Shown in pieces: positions 9,630 through 20,500 of a DNA stretch of 64,000 nt. The position numbers and the translations under genes are program-made. Below the pieces are notes generated by a model. It ran no database searches, had not been told where the DNA came from, and worked only from the letters and a program-made list of their open reading frames with translations. This stretch comes from Alopecurus myosuroides (Eukaryota; Streptophyta; Magnoliopsida; Poales; Poaceae), in the NCBI GenBank assembly GCA_028641055.1, contig CM054062.1:272571092-272635091 (forward strand), given 5' to 3'. Position 1 is the first letter of the stretch; each line of letters begins with the position of its first letter.

Positions 9630-12290
9630 CATCGTCCTTTGATCACTACAAAAATATAGATCCACTTAGTTACTGAATAACTGCATTCACTATTCAGAAT
9701 GTCAGGACAAAATTTCCGTGGACACAAAGATTTCAGAACAAAAAAAAATGTTCTAGAGGAAGTCATTGTGACAGGCCACAAACATTTTTCGGTTTCTTTT
9801 ATGTCCCCCTGGTGACACCCTCTAGAACACTTGTGCCCCCAAAATTTCTTGTTTCCAACAGCATCCCAAGAGGATCTCATACTAATATTCGCCTGGAGAA
9901 AACATCCATACTATTTTGTTCCTAGCACTATTGACACATGATGAACAAAAGAAAATAGCACTTTCACATTGTCTGGTAGTTATTTCTTTCTTTCAGCTGG
10001 CCTGCGAACAAGCGCATGAACTTCTTCAATTAAGAAACATGTTACCGTACTAAAATAGACAGAAGTCTCTCTTTCCAATGGAGTGCCTCCCCAAAAATTT
10101 ATTACAAATCATGCATATAATTATTTCGATCAATTGAACACGCATAGAATATGAACTTCACCATGCCTCTTTTAAGATGCATGATGCTTTTGTTACCTTG
10201 CAGATTATAGAAATAGACACATTATGAAGAGGTGTTCACTATCTTAGTATATTTGCAAGGCTACAACTATGAAATAGAGATAAAGGCCAGTTCATAAATC
10301 ATTGGAATTTTTTACACTATAAATAGGTCATATTAGCCATTTCAGCTACACTGCACAAATAGTAAGAACCATTTCAGCTTTAGCACCCGCATTTTTTTTT
10401 TTGAATTGAACAAAAAATATCTTACAAAAGGAAGCATTTTTTACTAAGGAAACAATTGAACTTTATATCATTCAAAAGTGATATACCTGCGTGTGTGATA
10501 AGGTAGATTTCCTTCTGGGTTGTCAGGCGGGTGATAATTCTAACGATAGGGACATAAGCTTGTTGTAACCGAAGCCTCTGCAGCAATGCCGTTTTCCCCA
10601 GTCTCCACTTCAACAACATTCTTAGAAATGTAAGGGGCCTCAAGTAGCATAAATACAGAATTAATAAGAAAACTCTATGTTGCTTTGGTATCTATTTGCA
10701 CTATGAAAAATTGCTACATTTATAGTATTGTTGGTGTAAGGATCCCAGATGTCTAAATCAATTCTATTGAGAATGTCGTATAATGTTTAATGACGGGGAT
10801 CGATGGCACTATCGCATGCCACTTCTCTTGAATATGCATGAGAAACACGTGAAAATAATTTAAAAAAATAGTACAAGACACAAGAGCATGGATAGTTAAG
10901 AAGTGAAATATTATAATATGATACAAAATACACCAAACACGATGAATACAATTTACGAGACATTAAGGCTTAACCAGTATAATGTGCTTCAAATTCAAAA
11001 TTGTGGATGGTAAATACAACATGAGCACTTCCCAATGTGGATTAGGCAGAGTGCTCCTTGTATAGCCTGGCAACATAAGAACTTGACAAATATCAGATCT
11101 TTTGGCTGAAAGTGAAAAGAGATAAACAAGTATGTTGAGAATAGTGGATACGCAAGCAGCATTAAGTTGACAGAGAATACACAAGCGGGGCATTTGTTGC
11201 ATGCACATTATTGTCAGTAGCAATCAATCAAAATTTCCTATTACTATGTACTGTCTTACAAATCCGAAGTAATACTTTCAACTTGAGAGCCAGCCAACTA
11301 CGATATTTAAGAATCTTGAACCAAACCTGTTTGGGACAAAATTTCAAACAAATAATTTTCAAAACCAAGATTACTGTACGTAGCTGCCTGTTCAATGCGA
11401 AAGAAAATGGTCTGGCAAGAGGATTCTCGAGGAAAATGGACAGGTAATAACCATGAATATTGTATAATACAACACATTTATTCGAGAATATAATACAATA
11501 CTGGAAATTTAGAAGACAATATATGATATGAAAATTACCTTGTCAGCATATATCCCTTGGAAAACTGATTGCCATTGCCGAGTTGCACAGTCATGCAAAA
11601 AATGAAAAAAAATATGTAGTAATCCTCATGTGGTAGAAACCGGGACATTCCTTGATTTTGTAGTGCTCAAGAATAAAGCTTACTCTACAAAACAGCGACA
11701 ACAATTCAATAAATTTACACATGTTAAATATCCTCCCTACTAATTACAATTCCGTAAATATATTTTAATATTTTCAGCCATACATATAATATATTATACT
11801 CTCTCCATCGTCATAGATATATAAAATAAATGGAAACAAATACATCTTGAAAGGAGGGCAACACATTACTAAAATTGTTTAAAACTCATTTTTGCTTCCA
11901 AAGTTTAAGCGCTATGGCAACACACCTAGACTATAAAAGGAAATTTACCTATACAACTTTATGTTTTTTCTAGGGTGATTATGAAAAAATCCTGTAATAA
12001 AAAAGGTCAATGGTCTAAACCTTAAGAGTGAAATTTCCACCGAGCAGAGAGAATTGACTTGACACGAGGACACAACCTTTTGATCTTTAACCAAAATAAG
12101 TATTTGACCCAAATCAAGCATTAGTGCAAACTTGAGAGAATACTTTAATAACATGTTAAACATATTTTTGACTTGCGATTGATGACTGTAGCCACACCAA
12201 GAACACCATCTAACTGGTAACAGCAATTGATTTCTTTGAATGGTGACTACTACATTGCAATAATCAACAACGTTGTAATCAGACTACCAA
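9630..12290. other. AT-rich intergenic or intronic sequence
   Basis: No recognisable domain. Two short minus-strand stretches end in good splice donors: the frame ending TCACACACGCAG|GTATATC near 10490, and ...TATGCTGACAAG|GTAATT near 11536, preceded by TRQWQSVFQGIYADK. They could be exons of a lost gene, but I cannot name it. Confidence 0.35.
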
Positions 12291-13090
12291 GGAAACAGCC
12301 AAACCTTTGTGACAGTGGTGGTTGGTTACTTTCTGGTCTAAGCTGTGTTTGCTACTCGATCTCCTGCCAGACTTCTCTGCCAAAAAATTCAGAAGAAAAT
12401 GTTTGAGTCTGGTTGGGGAGGACCCTGTGTGGAGGGGGCAGGACACACACTTTTGTCGGCCCGAACAAAGCAGCAGCAGCCGCGGCTTGGGCCGGAAGAC
12501 GGCGCTGGCCAAGTCCAGTCACTTGCACCGATGCACGGCCTCTGGATGCGACCGTGACCCTCTGCTTCTAGGCCATCTTCCTCCCGATGCCCAGCTCCCT
12601 GTCAAGGTACTCTAGGTCGTCGGAGACGGCCTATCTGTCTCCCCGCCCCCATATAGCTGCTCCTTGATGTCCATCACCAGGATTTGCCCACTCCTCATCG
12701 GGCTCGTCGCAGCTTGGTGCTCGATGAAGTCACACACATGTGCGTCGCTATCGCCGTTGACCACTGGTCCTTCCCAGCAACCACTCCTCCTTAGCCCTAG
12801 TTGTCGTCGCGTTCCTTGTCGACATCGGTCTTCATGGTGAGGCATTATTCCTCTGGGCGTCCGCGAATTCGGCTTGATGTCGTCGCCGAGGCCCTGATGG
12901 GCATGCTGGAGATGGGGGCAATGTGATCTCTAGATGGGATGCAGCTCCGCTGGTATGGGAAGGTTGGAGATGGGGATAATTTTTTGTCACTAAACCGACC
13001 TTGCGATTGACTGTGGTGCTTGGCCTCGTGTCACCATTTAATTGGAGCTGGGTGAGAAGCAAGGAGGGGGCACGAATAGCCCTGCGCTTA
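12291..13090. other. GC-rich stretch without an identifiable gene
   Basis: Several overlapping open frames of 70-130 codons occur on both strands, which is expected from high GC content. None shows a known motif or a convincing splice structure. It may be captured gene or transposon sequence. Confidence 0.3.
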
Positions 13091-13107
13091 GATCCTTTAG
13101 AGGATTC

Positions 13108-13550
13108 CGGATGGCACCCACCGCCCCCATACCCGCCCCATTTAATTTGTCGGGTCTTATTTCTTACCATACCCACGACCCAGCCGGGTTCGGGGCCCAA
13201 CGGGTACCCATTTAAAAAGCGACATCGACACATATGGGGAATAAAACAATATAATATTGGGATGAGCTCGGTGGAAATAGAGTGTGTACGTGTGTTGTCT
13301 CCGGGATTCCAGATTCCAACGCGTCTATGCGATGTGTGAGGTTTGTGTTCTATAGCTCGTGAACATGTGGTTAGGCATATGATTATTAGAGATATGATTA
13401 GGAATTAGAGCGGGTACGGGTATGCGGGTACGGGTTTGCCACCCCCATACCTGCCCCATTAGACCTAGTGGGTCGAACATTTTACCAAACCTTTCCCATT
13501 TAAGACGGATACACGTCGGGTTTGCGCATTTCAGGGCCCATTGCCATCCG
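13108..13550. repeat. Possible MITE with CGGATGGCA ends
   Basis: It starts CGGATGGCA and ends TGCCATCCG (perfect 9 bp inverse). Inside are CCCCCATACC(C/T)GCCCCATT repeated in the same direction near each end (13125 and 13444) and runs of CGGGTACGGGT near 13415-13435. No clean target duplication is seen, so the boundaries are tentative. Confidence 0.35.
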
Positions 13551-13749
13551 TAGATAGAATGATGGGCACTGCGTTGGGGTTCGCCATCAGGTTCGTACAT
13601 GAGAAGGAACGCAGCTAGTACAACGGCTTGCAAACTAACACGTTGGAAAATTCAGAGGCGCTTCACGGTCCATAAAAAAACTCTTGCCTTTCATTTTACG
13701 GTGCAGAAAAAGGTTCTTGTTTCTATTATGCCATCCAAATATTACCGTT

Positions 13750-14115
13750 CACTGCCCTCCAGTAGTGCCTTCTGTGCTGCACTACTGGAACGCCCTCTCG
13801 ATTTTCTCTTGCTGCTCTCCCAAGGGACTTAAGACGGCTATCATCCTATTTGCTTGGGAGATATGGAAGGAGAAAAACGCTAGGATGTTCTGCAACAAGT
13901 TCTTGTTGCCTCCCGTCCTCATGCAGAAGATTAAGGATGAAGGGTGGAACTGGATCCGGGCAGGGGCTAAGAAGTTAGTCGAACTTATTGGAGAGTAGTT
14001 TTCATCGTGTTTTTCACTCTTTTTTCTTTCTGATGACTTAGGCCCACCATATTTGCTTCTCCTATATCAATATAATCGGCAAGCCTTTTGCCGTGTGCTT
14101 CAAAAAAAAAAAAAA
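13750..14115 (+). mobile_element. 5'-truncated LINE (non-LTR retrotransposon)
   Basis: The frame ending at 13998 carries GLKTAIILFAWEIWKEKNARMF...LMQKIKDEGWNWIRAGAKK, the C-terminal tail found after the RT domain of grass L1-type LINEs. A 3' UTR and a run of A ending at 14116 follow. ATTACCGTT occurs before it (13741-13749) and after the poly(A) (14116-14124), a target duplication typical of target-primed reverse transcription. Only the last 0.37 kb is present, so it is dead on arrival. Confidence 0.85.
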
Positions 14116-14124
14116 ATTACCGTT

Positions 14125-14470
14125 TCCATGCAAAACCAGTCCCACAAGCCACAAGCTTTTTTTTTCAGTCCCGGTTTCGTTCCAAAGGTCGGGAACTGGA
14201 CGAGGTAGCGAACGAAATAAGCGTCTCAGTATTTCACCGTTTCGTTGGGCTAATCAGCCCGTAAGTGTGGATTAGTGGGCTTGGCCCATGTGGGAGATCA
14301 CGGGACCAGGTCAGACAGAGGTCATGAAGGAAGGAAGTTCTCAAAAAAAAAAAAAAAACCAAGGAAGGAAAGTTGCAAGGACGTTGCGTATGCAAAGATA
14401 TCCCCCTCCACACACGCACACACTCTGATCGACGCCCTTAATTTTGTCCATAAATATAAAAGCGCAGGTT
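14125..14470. other. Spacer between LINE and defensin-like gene
   Basis: Contains a T run near 14157 and an A run near 14342. No gene is seen. Confidence 0.5.
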
Positions 14471-14472
14471 AT

Positions 14473-14478
14473 TTTATT
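14473..14478 (-). terminator. Poly(A) signal of the defensin-like gene
   Basis: AATAAA on the minus strand, about 70 nt downstream of the stop codon at 14549. Confidence 0.45.
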
Positions 14479-14548
14479 GCATCTATTGCATGATACATCC
14501 ACACGATCATGGGTACCAACACATTACCGTCCATAAGAGAATGTAAAG

Positions 14549-14999
14549 TCAATAGAAATGGCAACAGCAGACTAACTCGCCCGAGATATCAACGCAGGAG
14601 CCTAGTTTCGGGACATAACCTTTGGTACCACAATATTCCTGGCATTTATAGAGCGAGCAGTTTTCCCCATAGATAAAACATTCTCGTCCTGGCAGCCTAT
14701 CTTGAATACCACCTGTATGCAACAAAGAATAATCGGGTCAAGAGAACCATATATACTTGTTTTTGCCATTTTCGATATGAGCGCAGTATGATGTAGAGGC
14801 TAGTGGAGGTTATCTCCCATTACCTGGCATACCTATTATAATACACAATGTAAGAACAATACAGACTTGCAATGAAGAGAAGAGAGATGTACGCACCTAT
14901 GTGCTTCTCCATGGCATGGCATGAATGAAGTGTGGTAGCCACTAGCAGGAGAGGTAGTACTAGGCAAACAATAGTTGTGATGTTTTTGATAGGCGCCAT
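14549..14999 (-). CDS. Secreted defensin-like cysteine-rich peptide (two exons)
   Basis: Exon 1 is 14999-14897 and exon 2 is 14712-14549, with junction CACATAG|GTGCGT...GCATACAG|GTGGT (phase 1). The spliced frame is 88 codons. Residues 1-29 form a signal peptide (MAPIKNITTIVCLVLPLLLV, then a small-residue cleavage region ending SCHA). The mature part has eight cysteines spaced C-X6-C-X4-C-X3-C-X11-C-X8-CCC, which contains the CX3C and CXC pieces of the cysteine-stabilised alpha-beta fold. Plant defensin-like peptides act outside the cell in defence or reproductive signalling; which applies here cannot be seen. A TATA-like TATATATAAATA lies near 15100-15112. Next to it (15753-15855) is a paralogous first exon. 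It is the only apparently intact host gene in the window. Confidence 0.75.
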
Positions 15000-15369
15000 G
15001 GAGAGAAGCTAGCTAATTCTTGTTTTTTTTGTGTGTGTATGTGTGTCCTATAATGTTTCGCCACAAAACTGTACATGTTTGTTTTCACTCGTAACCATAT
15101 TTATATATAGAGAGAGATGCACGTAGGCAAATCTTGGAGAATAATCAATTCATATCTATATATTATTTGTCATATCATCCTCATTTATCTGACATTAATG
15201 CCTACTTAATATGAAATCGTATCAAGTATATTTTGGGCCCATCTCTTCTTTCCTAAATAAATGTTCTCTATCCAAGAGTATCCATATTCCCACGAGTACA
15301 ATAGTTGTGCGCTAGTATTTTCCCAGATTTGACGCTGGTGTTTCTCATTAAAGAAGGGATATATTCTTC

Positions 15370-15559
15370 AGTGGGAGGCGACGTTCCCGTCGATAGCGAG
15401 GCGTCTGTGGTGACTTCGTAATTTCAAGACTCGATCCGCCGGCTCAGTCTTTCGGAGGTGCTCATAGGGGTAGGGTGTGTGTGCGTGCGTTCATAGGGGT
15501 GAGTGTGTGTGCGCGTGTTTATGAGCGCTTGCGTTGTACTGTGTTTCGCAAAAAAAAAA
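15370..15559 (+). mobile_element. LINE 3' end (UTR and poly-A)
   Basis: The sequence from about TTCAGTGGGAGGCGACG through the GTGTGTGTGCG-rich stretch and TGAGCGCTTGCGTTGTACTG to an A run at 15549-15559 matches the 3' UTR of a common grass LINE family as I remember it. It abuts the point where similarity between the two defensin-like copies stops. Confidence 0.65.
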
Positions 15560-15752
15560 AGACCAATCGGGTCATATATAAATAAATATAGACTTGTTTT
15601 CGCCATTTCCCTATTCAAATTATTTATTGTTGGGATGTGTGCGCAATATGATGTAGAGACCGGTGAAGGTTATCTCCCATTATCTATCATATCTACGATA
15701 CAAAATGTAAGAACAATATATACTACAATGAAAATAAGTGATATGTACGCAC

Positions 15753-15855
15753 CTATGTGCTTCTCCATCGCATGGCATGATTGAAGAGTGGTAAACACTA
15801 GCAGAAGAGGTAGTACTAGGCACACAATAGTTGCGACGTTTCTGATGGGCCCCAT
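15753..15855 (-). pseudogene. Defensin-like paralog, exon 1 only
   Basis: The first exon (ATG at 15855, donor at 15753) has the same 103 nt length as its neighbour and encodes MGPIRNVATIVCLVLPLLLV plus a matching end, HAMEKHIG. Its promoter and most of the intron also align to the copy at 14549-14999, so both arose from a tandem duplication of at least 0.5 kb. No cysteine-rich second exon follows. Similarity ends at about 15563, just short of where exon 2 should begin, at the poly-A of a LINE. Unspliced read-through would give a 61-residue peptide without the defensin core. Likely non-functional. Confidence 0.8.
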
Positions 15856-16094
15856 GAAGAGAAGCTGGCTAGTTCTTGTATTCTTAGCTTTTTTTTTGTG
15901 TCGTAAAATGTTTCACCACGAATCTATGCATGTTTCATTTCACTCGTGACCGTTTATATAGAGATGCACATAGGCAAATCTTGGAGAATAATCAATCCAT
16001 ATCAATCTATTTTTGACATATCATCGTCATTTATTTGACATTAATGCATATGAAATATTAAATTTATTCTGGCCCATCTATTCTTTCCGAATAA

Positions 16095-17549
16095 GTTTAT
16101 ACCATCCATGGCTGGGAGTAAGTTTTCTCAAAATCAACAACTGGTCGTTGAGTGAACACTTGAGCAATGAGCCTTGCTTTGTACCGATACAACTCATTTG
16201 TGAGGTAATTGCCTTCTGCCAACCTTTCCAATCTGACATTTTTTTACAATCAACGAGATTGTTAGGCTTAGGGTTAGGATCTGGGATTGAGACATTTTTC
16301 TAAGAAAAAATAATGTTGACAATTGTCATTGCTTGGTCCCATCTCTCCTTTATTTATATAATTTATGGTCATTTCATCATGGAGAGCATCTGGCGCTACC
16401 TCTTGCTCTACCATATTTCCCATTACAGGAGCGAGGTCCTTTTAGAATTTTTGCATCGATGTGTGCGCTCACATCTCCGCTAGATGGTCCCTCGACAGGG
16501 ATGTCTAAGTACAGAATCCCGTGCGCAGGACTTTCCATACTCGTGCTAGATCTCAACTGTCTCCCTGTTTTCTTACTAGATGTTTTGGTGATTGTTTGTG
16601 ATAAATATCTCGTATCCTTTTTCCTCATGCGTCCCCGAGTACTTAGGATCTGAGAAATCAGATTTCGCATCCTTTTAGGCTTTTGGACGAGAGCGGGCGT
16701 ACCATTAGTTAACGTCAGTATCTCAACCATTTCTGGTGCATTGCACGCTGGCATATGCGATTTTTCAGAGTTTTTAACTCACTAAAGTGACCAGGCAGTT
16801 GATTCGCTAATGTATGCAAATCTATTATCTTTTGGACTTATTTATTTTTATCAACACTGCGTGGGTCATGAACGTGGATCCCCGTGACTTGCCATGTTAT
16901 TTATTAAATTTTATCATCAAGGGGTTGATTTCCTCCCTAAAGTTGGAAAGAGATCCTCGTCATATATGCAATCAGGAAAGCAGGTCGTATGACAATCAAA
17001 GTCATGGGGTCCAAATACCTGATTATGGACACAATCTCATAACCGATGTATATCCCTGTCTTATGGAGCGGGTCCATTGCTGATTGCTGGGGTTGTAGTG
17101 TTGATACATACACCTGGCAACCGAACCTGTAAATGTGGGAAATATTTGGTGTCGACCCATACGCAAACTTCATAGGAGAATGGATGTTGTAGACCGACGG
17201 TCTAAAATTGATGAGTTTAGCAGCATGTAACACAACGTGCCCCCCAACACATGGTTGGAAAATTACAACTCTGAAGAAGCGTTCCAGCAATGAATTTAAT
17301 CAATGCCTCTGGAAGTCCATTTTGTCCTATGGACATGCAGTACTGAATGCGCGACTGCAGTTCCCATTGCCATGGTTCTGTATTGCATCAGGCAATCACT
17401 GGACCACTTAGAGAAGCGTCAGTGTGTACCATAAAGTATTGAAATGACCCTGAGATGGGCTGAATCAGACCACATATGTCCCATTGGATGTGTCCAAGAT
17501 CGCGGGAATTTCATTCTTCACTTTTAGGAGGGACGGTCTAATGATTAAC
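16095..17549 (-). pseudogene. Degenerate copia element, integrase C-terminus to RT start
   Basis: Minus-strand frames read HIQWDICGLIQPISGSFQYF, GGHVVLHAAKLINFRPSVYN, IHSPMKFAYGSTPNISHIYR, FGCQVYV...KTGIYIGYE and RYLDPMT, then NELYRYKARLIAQVFTQRPV and FEKTYSP. These are the integrase core and C-terminus and the first RT block of a copia polyprotein. Many stops and shifts interrupt it. The rest of RT, RNase H and an LTR are missing to the left, where the duplicated defensin-like flank begins. Its N-terminal half continues at 23355. Confidence 0.85.
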
Positions 17550-20500
17550 TGTGGTGACCCAGCATACCACTTCATGTGTAGTGCGCAAGTTGATGACATA
17601 ATACTCACAGAAGGACTTGTCCGTGAATATTACATCCCTCAGAGCAGTACAACAGAAACAAAGCAGGACCAGGCAAAACTATAGGATACAACTTCATTAC
17701 AAAATCTTGAGAATCTCTTTGATGAATCAAGAAGATTTCCTGCAAATGAAACACCAGAAGAAGCAATTCGAAGTTCCAAGCTGGAGAATTACTCTAGCTC
17801 AGAACCTAATCTACTACGGCTGATGTCAGCCCTAATCTATGGCTTTGACGAAACTAAATCCATTAATGGACTCCATCTACACCTTGATAGCTTCTCATCC
17901 ACCAGCGTTGTTGATGACGATGCTTTATCGACTAAGTAGTAGATCACTCTACCTAGCTTCATGAGGTAGCGGTGGCTTCACGATGACGACTTCCATAGGC
18001 TTCAACTCTAAGCAGGGGTCAAACGGGAACGAATGAGTAACGAGCGTTACTCAGCAAATACATGATATACAGTGGGTAATTTTATGCACTAACTACAGCT
18101 TTAGACTCGAAAGATTCATAAGCTAATGCAAGGTTTTGTAAATCTTTCTTCAAGAGGTTGCTTTTACTTCTGAAAACTATGCCCGCCATACCATCACAGG
18201 ACTAGAACTTCATGGAGTTGCCTTTCCTGTAGCGTTCGCAGTTCCTTCCCGGAACAATGGGTAACATGCCACATCCTTTTACACTCTGCAGAGGTGCGTT
18301 ACTTTACCCATGGGCTACCAAGACCATGTTGCACAACCAGGCTCGAGATCCTGTCCACATTGTTGGTCCAAGCCAAACCATGCTTATCCGCACAACGCAT
18401 GCCCACCCATTTCTGCCAGCAGGTTGAACCCCTGATTCCACCCCTCACGATGGATATCTAGGCGCCCCTGGCAGACCATCATAGACCCCAGAGTCTGTGG
18501 GAATTAAGGGATCCCACCCATGTGCATGTAGTCCCGCAAGACCTACAGCGTACGTCTCTGGCAGCCCGTTGATATGCGAACAAGAGAAGATCACAGCTGA
18601 CTTACTCCCCCCATAGAAGACCCGTGGTCAACGCGGTATTTACGGAGCACCGAGTTCTGACGGCATTTGTGATTAATTCCTAGGTAATACTTTCCCATGC
18701 AGATGGAACCTTCCTTTGACCTATTCATCTTACCATGGTCCCATCCGCTCACCAAACAGAACACTACCACTCAGGTAGTCATTCAATTAGTCATATTATT
18801 ATAAAAATAGGATCATGCATTCTTTTGAGCATAGGTGGTTATACGATAGAGTTTTTGCAAATAGTTCGTTATGAAATACCGCAAAGAATATGAGCAAGTG
18901 ATGAACTTGCCTGAGATTGAAATAACAATAATAAACCATGTCTTCGGGTTCAAGGGCCGCGCAGAGAATCCCGATATCTGAAAGATAGCAAAGTAGTCCC
19001 GATAAGGACTACTGATAACATTGGCAAGATGATACATGCATAGTAATGAGATGCATCGCGAAATACCCTGGAAAATACCCCAGCTTACAAGTGTAAGCTA
19101 CGTTTGATACGATAACTTAATCACACGGGTTTTAGGTGAATTGTTTCATTACTTGTGGTGATGTGGTTATTACTTCTTTTAGTCTTACATGTGTTTCACT
19201 TTTACTTAACAAACAATTGTTATCATGTTTAGGTAGAAGTGTTTATTACTTGATTAGATAACAAAACAATAACACATGAAATACAACTATTGAAAAGATA
19301 ACATACATATTTTATTTTACGTTCGAAGGTGTAGAGCTCATGACGAAGAGTTGAATTGAAAATTATGAACTAATACAACCAACTATATCATCACAATACT
19401 TTCTAGTGACTTTTGATGATAGATTTAATAGGTGTGAAAACATGAGGATTTTATTAATAAGGAAAAATAATGTTGTGGCAGTTATTTCTCGTCATAATGG
19501 ATTATTATAGAATTCTATTATACGTTTACAAAAAAGTTTATAAGTTAAACAAAATGTTTTATGTTTGACATATTTGAATTGGAAATGCTTTTCTCTTTAA
19601 TTTGAGATAACATTTGATGTTTTCTAAAAATATTTGAATAAGTTAATATTTTATTAATTTTAAATGAATTAAATGACTAGGCAAAACATTGCACACATGA
19701 AAACTTGTTCAAATGACCTTGATAACACCATAGATGAATCACATTTGTTATTTTGAGTAATTTGGCATATAAATTGTATTTTTCTGATTTTATGAATGAT
19801 TTATTATTTTTCTCAATTTTAAATGATTTAATTTAATTCAGAAAATGTTTAATTTTAAATTTTATCAAACATTTTTGAAAAGTTGATCAATAAATAGATT
19901 ATATTTTTCTGATTACTTTGGTGTATAATTTATATTTTTCTCATTTATGGAATTAAAGTTATTGAATTACTAAGTTTTAGTTATTTTCTGCCAATATTCA
20001 AATTGACAGGTGGGTCCCATCCGTCAGTTTCATTTTAATTAAAAATAAATTAAAAGAAAAATAAAAATACGCATGACGTCATGATGATGTCATGCCTGCG
20101 TCTTCAGAGGAGGGGATCTCCTCTGGTTGCTCTCAATCCGTCGATATGTTTCCAATTTGCTCGATTACACAACTCCATGAGCTAGATGGGAGCTCAGTGA
20201 GTCCGTGGGTGGGCTCGGCCTGACCAAATGGTCACTGGAACTTCACCGGCGGCGAACTCTCGTGGCGTCAGTGATGGTAACACGACGACAATGAGCTAGG
20301 ACGCATGGGAAATTGAGGGGAGGGAACGTTGAGGCTCACCGTGACCACGGGAGTGCGAGGAGACCGACGGGAAGGAAAGGCGACACCAGAATCGGCGGCG
20401 GCGTGCCGATTTCCGCGGCGGCCGGAGTTGAACAAGATGTCGAAATTCCTCTGCCTCCAGGCTTTCCAGCAATCGAGGCTCGGTGGAGGAGTAGAGGACG

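Noticed and set aside
9644..9880. CACTACAAAAATATAG as a possible CACTA terminus
   Set aside because: No subterminal repeats and no opposite terminus could be found nearby.
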